From CAZQXD01 sp964597315 (GTDB taxonomy: Bacteria > Pseudomonadota > Gammaproteobacteria > Competibacterales > Competibacteraceae): a stretch of DNA of 64,000 bases. The notes beneath the pieces were generated by a model. That model was not told where the DNA came from and ran no database searches. It saw nothing but the letters and a program-made list of their open reading frames with translations. Shown one piece after another: positions 49,949-58,961 of this stretch. The position numbers and the translations under genes are program-made. Every line of letters begins with the position of its first letter. Position 1 is the first letter of the stretch. The stretch lies in contig CAZQXD010000006.1 of the NCBI GenBank assembly GCA_964597315.1, positions 41,105 through 105,104 of the forward strand, in the 5' to 3' direction.

Positions 49949-51091
49949 TCATGGGGCGCCGCCAGGTGGATACGGCGCCGCCGCCAGGTGATTGTCCCAG
50001 CGTCTGGCTGCCGCGAATAGCGCGGCCAGGGGCTGGACCGCCCCGCTTCGGGCGTCCCATAACACCACACTGCCCGTGCCACTGCTGACCAAAAACCGCC
50101 CTGCCTGGGGCGTCGGGACTAGCCCGCAGCCATCGGGCAGCTCGAACCCAGACTGGAACCGCCCCGAACCCGCCTCCCAGCTCAATACCCGGTTGCCCCG
50201 TGGGGAGGAGACGGCGAGCAGCGTTCCGGTCGTGTCGAAGACCACGCTGCCACAGTACTGGCGCAGACGCCGCCAGCCCCCGTGCGGCGCTCGACAGAAA
50301 CGCAGCGGTCCCCGGCCCCGGTGCAGGGCCACCAGTGGCACGTCGTCGCCCTGGGGTCCTTGGTATTGCATGGCCACGGCCACGCTATCGTCCGGCCCCA
50401 CCGCCAGATGGCGGATGCTGAGCTGGCGCAGTTGCGGCTCCGGGCGGACCTGCCCTAGCAAATGCCCATCCCGCCGCCGGAGATAGACCAGGGACGGGTC
50501 CATGGTGGGCAGATTGAGCGCCGCCCGGGGCAGCTCGGGATGGGTGAGAATCCCGCCATTGGCCACCACCAGGGTCTCCCCGTCTCCCAGCAAGTGGATG
50601 TCGTGGGGACCGACGCCGTGGGAGGGCAGCTCCCCTAACCGCTGGTAGTGGGCGGCGGCGGCGTAGACTCCCACCACTCCCCGCTCCCCGGCGAAATCGT
50701 TCTCGGTAGCGTAAAGCAGATCACCAGCCGGGGAAAAGACACCATGGCCATAGAAATGCCGTCCCGGTGGGGTCTCGATGGTGGCCACCAGCGCGCCCCG
50801 GGCCAGGTCAATCACCAGGGCGAAGCGCCCTGGGCGACGGGCGAAGATCACGCCGTGGGGTCGGCCAGGATGCACGGCCAGGGCATGGCCGCGACCGGGC
50901 AGGGGCAGGTCCAGACGCATTGCCCCGGCCAGATCGAAACCGCCGAGCCGGTACTCCCCGGCGGCGTCCTGGCGGGCGCTCAGGTACAGCGCCGCCGCCG
51001 GCCGCGCCGCCGCCGGCCGCGCCGCCGACAGCCACGGGACCAGCAGCCCGGCGCCCGCCAGGGCCAAGAACCCGCGTCGGTCAGTCGCCAT
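49949..51091 (-). CDS. DUF1513 exported protein of the imelysin operon
   Basis: 380 residues from the ATG at 51091 (or 383 from 51100). A Tat-type leader (DRRGFLALAGAGLLVPWLSA) is followed by a 10-residue Ala/Arg/Pro tract encoded by a 15-base tandem repeat near 50992-51025, then a beta-propeller-like body: FYGHGVFSPAGDLLYATEND, GVGPHDIHLLGDGETLVVAN, HLAVGPDDSVAVAMQYQG. DUF1513 proteins commonly close imelysin operons; their role is unknown. It overlaps the upstream gene by 11 bases. Confidence 0.85.
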   Translation of the reverse strand: MATDRRGFLALAGAGLLVPWLSAARPAAARPAAALYLSARQDAAGEYRLGGFDLAGAMRLDLPLPGRGHALAVHPGRPHGVIFARRPGRFALVIDLARGALVATIETPPGRHFYGHGVFSPAGDLLYATENDFAGERGVVGVYAAAAHYQRLGELPSHGVGPHDIHLLGDGETLVVANGGILTHPELPRAALNLPTMDPSLVYLRRRDGHLLGQVRPEPQLRQLSIRHLAVGPDDSVAVAMQYQGPQGDDVPLVALHRGRGPLRFCRAPHGGWRRLRQYCGSVVFDTTGTLLAVSSPRGNRVLSWEAGSGRFQSGFELPDGCGLVPTPQAGRFLVSSGTGSVVLWDARSGAVQPLAALFAAARRWDNHLAAAPYPPGGAP

Positions 51092-52166
51092 CCAGGGCAT
51101 TGAATCCCACCACCAGGTCCAGGTTCGTAGCCAGGCGGGTGCGCACCAGTTGTTTGAGCGCCCGCACCTGCAAGGTCAGTTTTTCCACCTGGGATCGCAA
51201 CGCCGGGTCGGTCACCGCCGTGGCCAGGGGCGCCGATATGCCCCGGGCCGTGGCTAGGGTCTGCTGGAAGGCCCGCTCCAACAGCGGAACCAGGTCCAGG
51301 TCCTGGCCATGGGTTCTGGCCAGATCAGCAAAGCCAACCCCGCCCTCTCCCCGGTACAGGGCCTGCAAAGCCTCCAGATTGATGACGATATTGGCCAGGG
51401 AGCGGCGGCTAGGCCAAGCTTCCCCCAGCCGGGGCCGGGCCGCAGCCGCCGACGCCCCCAACACTGGCTGGAGCTTGACGTCTTGGATCAGTTGCAGGCC
51501 GCCGTATAGGGCCTTGAAAAAATCCAGGGCCGCCTCCTGGGACGAAGCGTAATAGGGGTTGTCCGGGCTGGGGTGGGCGATGATGTGGCTATAGGCATCA
51601 CCCCCGGCCTCCCAATCCCGGACCAGACCGGCGGCCATCTCCGTCAGGTTGGCGGTGATGGCCATGGCCAGGGCGCAGGGAAAACCGCCTCGGACCAATC
51701 GCGCCGGCCGGCCGTCGGTCCACAACAGCCGCTCCAGGGCGGGCAGGCCCTGCACCGCCACGCTGGCGGCCCGGAAGGCGTCGGTCTCCAAGGCGGCCCG
51801 GTCGGCATCGGCCAGCAGCCTGTCCAGTTGCTGATCCACCCGGCCCTGGTCTGGATAGAACTGGAAACGGTGGTCGCGCATGGCCAGTTGCACCGCCCCA
51901 AGGCGCAGATGCTGCACCCCCATCCAGGCATCCAAGGTCTTCCCGTAAGCTCCGCGCAAAGCCGCCAGGGCGCCGCCGCCCGAGGCCGGGCAATAGGCCC
52001 GGGCGGCCTGATCCAGGTCCGCCGTCGCCTGGGCCAAACGCCGGTAACGGGGCAGTACATGGTGTTCCACCAGGGACTCGTTGAGGCGCTGGTAGGCGGC
52101 CTCGGGCACGTCGGCCGCCACCACGGCCGGGACTAGAAACCACAATAGGGCAATCAGAAAAGGCAT
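51081..52166 (-). CDS. Imelysin-family (M75) protein, divergent
   Basis: 361 residues. A signal peptide (MPFLIALLWFLVPAVVAADV) precedes a helical domain. The region ALRGAYGKTLDAWMGVQHLR and the W-x-x-N-like middle follow imelysins. The G-x-H-x-x-E motif is altered to GLPALERLLW, so the presumed metal site is lost. It should be periplasmic or lipid-free, with an iron-related role by context. It is the third gene of the Fur-boxed operon. Confidence 0.85.
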   Translation of the reverse strand: MPFLIALLWFLVPAVVAADVPEAAYQRLNESLVEHHVLPRYRRLAQATADLDQAARAYCPASGGGALAALRGAYGKTLDAWMGVQHLRLGAVQLAMRDHRFQFYPDQGRVDQQLDRLLADADRAALETDAFRAASVAVQGLPALERLLWTDGRPARLVRGGFPCALAMAITANLTEMAAGLVRDWEAGGDAYSHIIAHPSPDNPYYASSQEAALDFFKALYGGLQLIQDVKLQPVLGASAAAARPRLGEAWPSRRSLANIVINLEALQALYRGEGGVGFADLARTHGQDLDLVPLLERAFQQTLATARGISAPLATAVTDPALRSQVEKLTLQVRALKQLVRTRLATNLDLVVGFNALDGD

Positions 52167-52176
52167 GGGCAGCGCA

Positions 52177-53667
52177 TCACAGTGAGTTCAGAAACGCCAG
52201 CAGGGCGTCCCGCTGAGTGTTGGTCATGGCCGCCACCCGGTCCCGGGCGGCCTGGGCCTCGCCGCCGTGCCAGAGAATGGCCTCCAGCAGGTTACGGGCC
52301 CGGCCATCATGAAGGAAAAACGTGTGGCCGCTGACGGTTTCGGTCAGGCCGATCCCCCACAGGGGCGGGGTGCGCCATTCCCGGCCATCGGCCCGGGCCT
52401 CGGGCCGGTGGTCGGCCAGGCCCTCGCCCATGTCGTGGAGTAGCAGGTCCGTATAAGGCCAGATGAGCTGGAAGGACTGCTCCGGGTGGCCTTCGTTCCG
52501 GGCGGTGACGAACTTGGGCACATGGCAAGCGGTGCAGCCGGATTCGTAGAACAGCCCCTTGCCCGCCAGCACTCGTGGGGCGTCCGGGTTACGGCGGGCG
52601 GGCACCGCCAGATTGCGGCTGTAGAAGGCCACCAGATCCAGCACCTCCTGGCCCACCTCCACATCCGGGTCGCCGCCGTGGGGGGCGGCCAGGCAGTCGG
52701 CCTGGGCATGGGTGCAGTCTCCGCTTCCGGGCGGGTTCAGGGGGGTGCTAATGCCCATGTCCCCGGAAAAGGCCCCCGCCGCCTGCTGGGTGATGGTGGG
52801 CTGGCCCGCCTTCCAGCCGAAGCGGCCCAGCATCACCTGTTGCTGTTCGGCGCTCCAGACCCGGTTGGGCTTGCCAGAAATGCCGTCTCCGTCCCGATCC
52901 TCGGGATCGGCGTGGGCCAGGATGTCCGCCTCGGGGATGGACTCCAGCAGGCCCAGGCCGATCATGGGCGGGGCCACCCGGGGCGAGACCATGACTTGGG
53001 GATGCAAAGGGCCGTAGCCCAGATGGGAGATACCATAGCGCGGCTCGCGCAGGGAGACCACCGTGCCATCAGCCAGGCTGACCGGCCGTTCCCTATAGTC
53101 GATCCGCATCTGTCCCTCGGCCTTGTGGCCGGGCAGGGAAAAATTCTGCAACTGGCCGCCGTAGCTGGGTTCGGGGATGACCGCCAGGCGTCCCTCGGCC
53201 AAAGCCCGGCCCTGGGCCTCGGTCTGGGGCGGGATGCTCAGGCGCAGAAACAAGGACACGGCCAGTTCGTCGGGATAGTGGGCGGTGGGGGGCTGGCCGC
53301 GGCCATCCTTGAGGTGACAGTCCTGACAGGCCCGGGCGTTATACAGGGGACCTAGGCCGTCCGAGACCGTGGTGGAGGCCGGGGCCGATACCCACAGCTT
53401 GCGGAAAAACCCGTTGCCCACCTTGAAGTCCAGCTCCCGCTCGAAGTCCATATTCGCCGAGGACTGGGAGAAGGCGTCCCGATTGGGGGCCTTGAACGAG
53501 GTGGCCGCCCCCGCCGGGTGGGTCTCGTAAGGCTCGGGGCGGCTGAAATCGGTGGTCGGGCGGGTCACCGCTGCGATCCGCGCCCGCTCGGCGTCGTGGG
53601 TCTCGGCGGTTCCGAGCGGCACGCCGGTCAGGACGCCGATGGTCAATAGGCAAAACAGTCTGAACAT
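52177..53667 (-). CDS. Di-haem thiol-oxidoreductase-like protein (DUF1111)
   Basis: 496 residues with a short signal peptide. Two haem-binding motifs are seen: ACQDCHLKDGRG (about residue 115) and GCTACHVPKF (about residue 380). The family is related to di-haem peroxidases and occurs next to imelysins. DGLGPLYNARAC and HDMGEGLADHRPEA are typical. It should be periplasmic. The gap to the next gene is ten bases and it belongs to the iron-regulated operon. Confidence 0.9.
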   Translation of the reverse strand: MFRLFCLLTIGVLTGVPLGTAETHDAERARIAAVTRPTTDFSRPEPYETHPAGAATSFKAPNRDAFSQSSANMDFERELDFKVGNGFFRKLWVSAPASTTVSDGLGPLYNARACQDCHLKDGRGQPPTAHYPDELAVSLFLRLSIPPQTEAQGRALAEGRLAVIPEPSYGGQLQNFSLPGHKAEGQMRIDYRERPVSLADGTVVSLREPRYGISHLGYGPLHPQVMVSPRVAPPMIGLGLLESIPEADILAHADPEDRDGDGISGKPNRVWSAEQQQVMLGRFGWKAGQPTITQQAAGAFSGDMGISTPLNPPGSGDCTHAQADCLAAPHGGDPDVEVGQEVLDLVAFYSRNLAVPARRNPDAPRVLAGKGLFYESGCTACHVPKFVTARNEGHPEQSFQLIWPYTDLLLHDMGEGLADHRPEARADGREWRTPPLWGIGLTETVSGHTFFLHDGRARNLLEAILWHGGEAQAARDRVAAMTNTQRDALLAFLNSL

Positions 53668-53679
53668 GGGCTGGCCGGT

Positions 53680-54948
<1,269 letters not shown>

Positions 54949-55016
54949 GGGGTTCTCCTTGGACGGTTGCGGCTTGATGCCGGTCGGAAACGGGGTACGG
55001 ATCGCAAGCTACTTGC

Positions 55017-55036
55017 AAATGATAACGATTGTCAAT
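55017..55036 (-). promoter_or_regulatory. Fur box upstream of the imelysin operon
   Basis: aaatgataacgattgtcaat carries the 6-1-6 core GATAAC-g-ATTGTC, close to GATAATGATAATCATTATC. It lies about 70 bases before the ATG at 54948, as expected for repression by Fur when iron is plentiful. Confidence 0.75.
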
Positions 55037-55108
55037 ACGATCCATGACCATCGTCACCCTCCAACCCCACGACAGGACCCTGACAAGCGCCGAGACTTTT
55101 CGTGCGTC

Positions 55109-55270
55109 ATGAACCCCCAGGGCCAGGTGCTGCGCGGTTCTGGGTATTCCATCCTGGATAAGGCCGCCCAGGCCATGCTGCGCCGGGCCGAACCCCTGCC
55201 CTCCCCACCCCCGGAGCTGACCCAAGCCCGCCTGGAGATTGTGGCGCCGGTGGCGTTCGATCGGCGCTAG
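55109..55270 (+). pseudogene. tonB: tonB C-terminal fragment
   Basis: 53 residues: MNPQGQVLRGSGYSILDKAA, then MLRRAEPLPSPPPE and IVAPVAFDRR. This is the end of the TonB C-terminal domain (SG-x-x-x-LD-x-AA, A-x-PLP-x-PP, x-x-P-x-x-F). No membrane anchor or Pro-rich region precedes it, so the gene is a remnant. It is divergent from the Fur-regulated operon and shares its control region. Confidence 0.7.
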
Positions 55271-55463
55271 GAGGCTTGAAGAATTATCCGTCTACCGGGT
55301 GACCCTGTTCGCTGCCCACCGAACCCAATAGAGACAAAGCATGGCGCGGCTATCGGCGTTCTCCGGTGTACTGCGCCAGAGGGCGTTCCAGCGCCCCCGC
55401 AGCCGGAACGGTCGTTTGCTTCCAGGGTCTGATAAACATGGCTTTTCAAGGGAGCAGACCCCT

Positions 55464-55853
55464 ATGCCTAGACCCCTGCCCTTGCCTCCATGGACCGTTC
55501 TCCTAGCGGCGGCGATCCTTTACGGCTGCGCCTCCCCAGGTCCGCCCCCGCCCCCACCCCCCAGCCCCGCCGAAGTGGTCGAAATGGCCAAGGCCGGTCG
55601 GGGCGCTGGGGAGATCATCCACCGGATGCGGGAGTCCCGGGCGGTGTACCGGCTGCCCGCCAGCGAACTGGCCGCCCTGCGCGCCCAGGGGGTGCCCGGC
55701 CCGGTGATCGACCATATGCAGAACACTTATATCCAGGCCGAGCGGGACGACGCCTACCGCCGCGCCCGGGACCGCTACGACGGGTACGGCTGGCCCGGCT
55801 ATTACTATTGGCCACATCCGTTTTATCACCGCCACCGTCCCCACTATTGGTAG
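55464..55853 (+). CDS. Small lipoprotein with Tyr/His-rich tail
   Basis: 129 residues. The lipobox is LYGC (WTVLLAAAILYGCASPG), followed by a run of prolines, then a helical stretch VVEMAKAGRGAGEIIHRMRE and LRAQGVPGPVIDHMQNTY resembling SHOCT or similar short helical domains. The tail is rich in Tyr, Trp, Pro and His (GWPGYYYWPHPFYHRHRPHY). It should be lipid-anchored. GGGAGC precedes the ATG. Function unknown. Confidence 0.7.
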   Translation: MPRPLPLPPWTVLLAAAILYGCASPGPPPPPPPSPAEVVEMAKAGRGAGEIIHRMRESRAVYRLPASELAALRAQGVPGPVIDHMQNTYIQAERDDAYRRARDRYDGYGWPGYYYWPHPFYHRHRPHYW

Positions 55854-56002
55854 ACCGGGGGGTCGGCAACGGCCTCGCGCCCCCCGGTCAGGCCCGGCAG
55901 TTACGGCGACGCCCCTAAGCCCGACTCGTCCGATAAGCCGTTGGCCATTCGTCGGGGACAATGACCACTCAGGTGTTTCACAGCGAGTGTTTACGGGCGT
56001 GT

Positions 56003-56479
56003 TCAGTCAGTTAGATTGATCTCAAAAGTGGGTAGCCAACGTCCGGGTATACTGCTGGACTCTTGAAAACCTGTTTGTTTCGCGCCCACCGACAGATAAA
56101 ACCCCGTCGCATGTGGATCGCCTTGTATGATTATTTTCGTAGCGCCCATGGAAACCGCAATACTCTTGGCGTCTGAAACCAGCAGGGTACCGACGCCCTG
56201 GCCTATATGTGCGGGATCGACGAATAATGCGTCCAGTTCCACGGCTAGGGCAGTCAAGGATTCCAAGGCAGCGTACCCGATAACGCGATTTTGGCGATCT
56301 TCTCCTACGCGATAACGGTATCTTGGATCAGCGATTTTGTTCTGGGTGACCGTCAGTTCGTTTCGGCAAGCGTCCATGAAGGTTTGGGAATATCCCCAAT
56401 ACGCTTTAGATCGCATGGCCAAATTCGTTAGCAGCTCCGTTTCGCCATGCCTGGCATTTCTTATGACCAGATTACTCAA
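56003..56479 (-). CDS. GNAT family N-acetyltransferase
   Basis: 158 residues. VELDALFVDPAHIGQGVGTL gives motif A with the Q-G-V-G-T loop, and GDPHATGFYLSVGAKQTGFQ gives motif B. It starts at a TTG that overlaps the formyltransferase stop (TTGA), so the two are coupled. Both genes are clearly lower in GC than the surroundings. A truncated relative lies at 48093-48265. Confidence 0.85.
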   Translation of the reverse strand: MSNLVIRNARHGETELLTNLAMRSKAYWGYSQTFMDACRNELTVTQNKIADPRYRYRVGEDRQNRVIGYAALESLTALAVELDALFVDPAHIGQGVGTLLVSDAKSIAVSMGATKIIIQGDPHATGFYLSVGAKQTGFQESSSIPGRWLPTFEINLTD

Positions 56480-57057
56480 TCTTCACGCCGCCGCAGTTCG
56501 GAAACGGGCGTGTCCCATCCTTGGGATAATTTCTGGACAAGATGTTTTTTGTCTTTTGCTTTATGCAAAGTACCTTCGCCCACCTGTTTTGTTCTTTGAC
56601 AAGCGCCACGCTTGATGTTCGGCCAATTGTTCTTGAAAAGGCTTTGAATGGCCCACTGAAGTTTTTCATAGGATGTCGCCAGGGTCTCGTTTTCCAAGTC
56701 AAACTCCAGCTCTTGTTGGGCAATAATATCTCCCGTATCCACGCCTTCGTCCAAATAGTGGATAGTCACGCCCTTGGGAGTACCCTCGACAAAGCTCCAT
56801 AAATTTGGATCAGCGCCACGATTCCAGGGCAGATAGGAGATATGAAGATTAATTGCCTTATTGGGAAATCCGTCCAATATCTCTTTGCTTAAAATGTGCC
56901 TGTAACCGTAGCTAATCAGAAATGTAGGGGCCTCGGCCCGCAACAGATGCTCCGTTATTTTCTCTTCTGTTTGGAAAACATCCTCGCCTTCCTCCCGTAA
57001 CCACGCCAACAGGGGTGAATTCTCGGGGCCGAGAAATAGAAGCTTTTCTGTAGTCAC
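56476..57057 (-). CDS. Formyltransferase-like protein
   Basis: 193 residues. NLHISYLPWNRGADPNLWSF holds the catalytic Asn-His region and the R-G of 10-formyltetrahydrofolate enzymes. VTIHYLDEGVDTGDIIAQQE holds the catalytic Asp (V-D-T-G-D). The fold is that of the N-terminal half of Fmt, as in sugar N-formyltransferases. There is no C-terminal Fmt tRNA-binding domain, so it is not the initiator-tRNA enzyme. It starts at GTG. The acetyltransferase coupled to it suggests modification of an amino sugar or peptide; that is inference. Confidence 0.8.
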   Translation of the reverse strand: MTTEKLLFLGPENSPLLAWLREEGEDVFQTEEKITEHLLRAEAPTFLISYGYRHILSKEILDGFPNKAINLHISYLPWNRGADPNLWSFVEGTPKGVTIHYLDEGVDTGDIIAQQELEFDLENETLATSYEKLQWAIQSLFKNNWPNIKRGACQRTKQVGEGTLHKAKDKKHLVQKLSQGWDTPVSELRRRED

Positions 57058-57150
57058 CGTATTTTCTCTTTGTATGACATCAACTCGTGATTATCCGGTT
57101 TACGGGCGCGGGCTTGGACGCTATGGCATCGGGCGGCCCGGTTCAGCCCT

Positions 57151-58416
57151 TCAGGCCGGCCGGTAGCGCAGATAGGTCAGTCGCCGACCTAGGCCACTGA
57201 ACAGACCCCGCTCATTTATGGCCAGGGCGTATTGCACGTACACCGGGTCCTGGGACAGGTGCCGCTCCTCGGTGCGGGCGCGGATGAAATACACCAGATT
57301 TAGCCCCAGCAACAGCAGGCAATCGCGCAGGGCATCGGCCCAGCCGTGGCTGGCGATAAAGGGCACGGCCACCAGCCACCAGGCCAGATTTTTGCTCACA
57401 TAGGCCGGATGCTTGGTGTAGCGGTAACAGCCATTGGTGATGATGCCCCGGTGGGTGAGGTTGGAAAAGCGCAGTCCGAAACAGGCGGTGGAAACGGCGT
57501 AGATCAGGGTCAAGGCCAGGATCGCCGAACCCCACAGCACATACAGTACCGGATGGTCCGCCAGCCAGCCGCCCCAGTAGACACCGTCGGCGTTATAGGC
57601 CAGGTACATGCCGCCGATCAGGCTCCAGAACGGCTGGTAGCAGATCAGCGCCGCCAGCCAGCCGGCCACGGTAGGCTCCACGGAGCGAATATGGGTGTCC
57701 AGGATACGCATGGTCAGGATATAGCCCACGCAGGTGAACACCAGGTCCACGGTAAACAAAATCTCCCAGGAAAAATCATAGAAGCGGTTGAAGTCCGTGA
57801 ATAACAGCCCCAAGTCCAGTTGGCGCAGGCTATGAAGGTTGCGGGTGAAATAGATAAACATCAGGGGCAGAAAAAAGCCCTTCACCACCCAGCCCAGGGC
57901 ATGTTGGCGCAGCCGTCCTAGATCGGTCGGCGAGTAGCGGCCTAGCAGCAGTCGTCCGGTCAGCCAGTAGCCGTCCTCCGGCTCCTGCATGTAGCGGTCC
58001 ACCCAGATGAAATAGGGTATGGCCCCCACCAGCAGCGTCGGCAGGCTCAGGCGCAGCAGTTCCCAGAACGGCTCGTAGAAATTGCCGTGGTACTCTGGAA
58101 ACAGCCAGTAGACCAGGGCCACGCCTCCCAGAGAGCCGTAAAAGCCCAGCAGTTTCACGGCGCTGCGCCGCCAGTGAATGGGCCGGTTCAAGCTGAAATC
58201 CAGGCCGGTGGAGGGGCGTCGGTATGTTCTTAGCAACCAGGCTTCCAACACCATAATGGGCAGGGCCAGCCCAGCCAGGGCCAGCATCGCCCCAGGGACG
58301 GCGTCGATGTCGGGGGCCTGGCGCAACAGCACAACAGCGGTCACGAAACCGGCTAGGCCCACCAGGCTGATGGGCAGAACGGTACAGGAGCGGGGCAAGG
58401 GGGTTCGGTAATCCAT
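57151..58416 (-). CDS. Polytopic membrane protein with ICMT/PEMT-like C-terminus
   Basis: 421 residues with about ten hydrophobic segments. The C-terminal part ITNGCYRYTKHPAYVSKNLA with FIRARTEERHLSQDPVYVQY is the SAM-binding signature of isoprenylcysteine carboxyl methyltransferase-like enzymes (R/K-HP-x-Y, then E-E-x-x-L). The N-terminal 250 residues have no known counterpart. It is likely a membrane methyltransferase with an unknown lipid or protein substrate. Confidence 0.75.
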   Translation of the reverse strand: MDYRTPLPRSCTVLPISLVGLAGFVTAVVLLRQAPDIDAVPGAMLALAGLALPIMVLEAWLLRTYRRPSTGLDFSLNRPIHWRRSAVKLLGFYGSLGGVALVYWLFPEYHGNFYEPFWELLRLSLPTLLVGAIPYFIWVDRYMQEPEDGYWLTGRLLLGRYSPTDLGRLRQHALGWVVKGFFLPLMFIYFTRNLHSLRQLDLGLLFTDFNRFYDFSWEILFTVDLVFTCVGYILTMRILDTHIRSVEPTVAGWLAALICYQPFWSLIGGMYLAYNADGVYWGGWLADHPVLYVLWGSAILALTLIYAVSTACFGLRFSNLTHRGIITNGCYRYTKHPAYVSKNLAWWLVAVPFIASHGWADALRDCLLLLGLNLVYFIRARTEERHLSQDPVYVQYALAINERGLFSGLGRRLTYLRYRPA

Positions 58417-58514
58417 GGATAATTCCGGCGACGAGTTGCGGGCGCTATGTTATCCGTTTGTGTATCGACCCAAAAGGTCAAAACCGTAGCCCCTCAATAG
58501 TGCCCCGCCAGGCG

Positions 58515-58910
58515 TTACGCAACCTCCTCAATGGGTTCGTGAAAGTAGTAGCACAACCCGTCCGGCGCGACGACGAAAAATACCTGGTGCTTCTGACCAT
58601 CTCGCTCATCGATACGCCAGTTTCCGATCTGCGTTCCCCTTGCCTCGAACTCTTTTTTGATCCCTTGAATATCAGACACCAGCACGGCGGCGCCATCCTG
58701 CGAAGGGTCGCCGCCAGTGATGGCGAAACCTATTCGGGCGTCATCTCGCTCTAGGATAATCGTCGGCGCCGGGTGGTCGAGCCGCTCGATCTCGGTCATG
58801 CCGAAATGTTCGCTATACCACTGGGAGGCCATATCTATATCCGTGACCGGTAACGCCAAGACGCTGTTCTGGTATGGGTACGCCTTTTTGAATCGTGGTT
58901 TGTTGGACAT
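58515..58910 (-). CDS. VOC-family (glyoxalase-fold) protein
   Basis: 131 residues, one VOC module: NSVLALPVTDIDMASQWYSE, then FGMTEIERLDH and QVFFVVAPDGLCYYFHEPIE. It resembles bleomycin-resistance or glyoxalase-type proteins. The usual metal His/Glu are only partly present. No neighbour indicates a substrate. Confidence 0.8.
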   Translation of the reverse strand: MSNKPRFKKAYPYQNSVLALPVTDIDMASQWYSEHFGMTEIERLDHPAPTIILERDDARIGFAITGGDPSQDGAAVLVSDIQGIKKEFEARGTQIGNWRIDERDGQKHQVFFVVAPDGLCYYFHEPIEEVA

Positions 58911-58961
58911 TGCGTATTACCTGTTTTCTATCTTTTCGAGATGCGGCCACCGCATTGTGAC

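Noticed and set aside
56476..57057. Methionyl-tRNA formyltransferase (fmt)
   Set aside because: It is too short, lacks the C-terminal tRNA-binding domain, and def is not adjacent.
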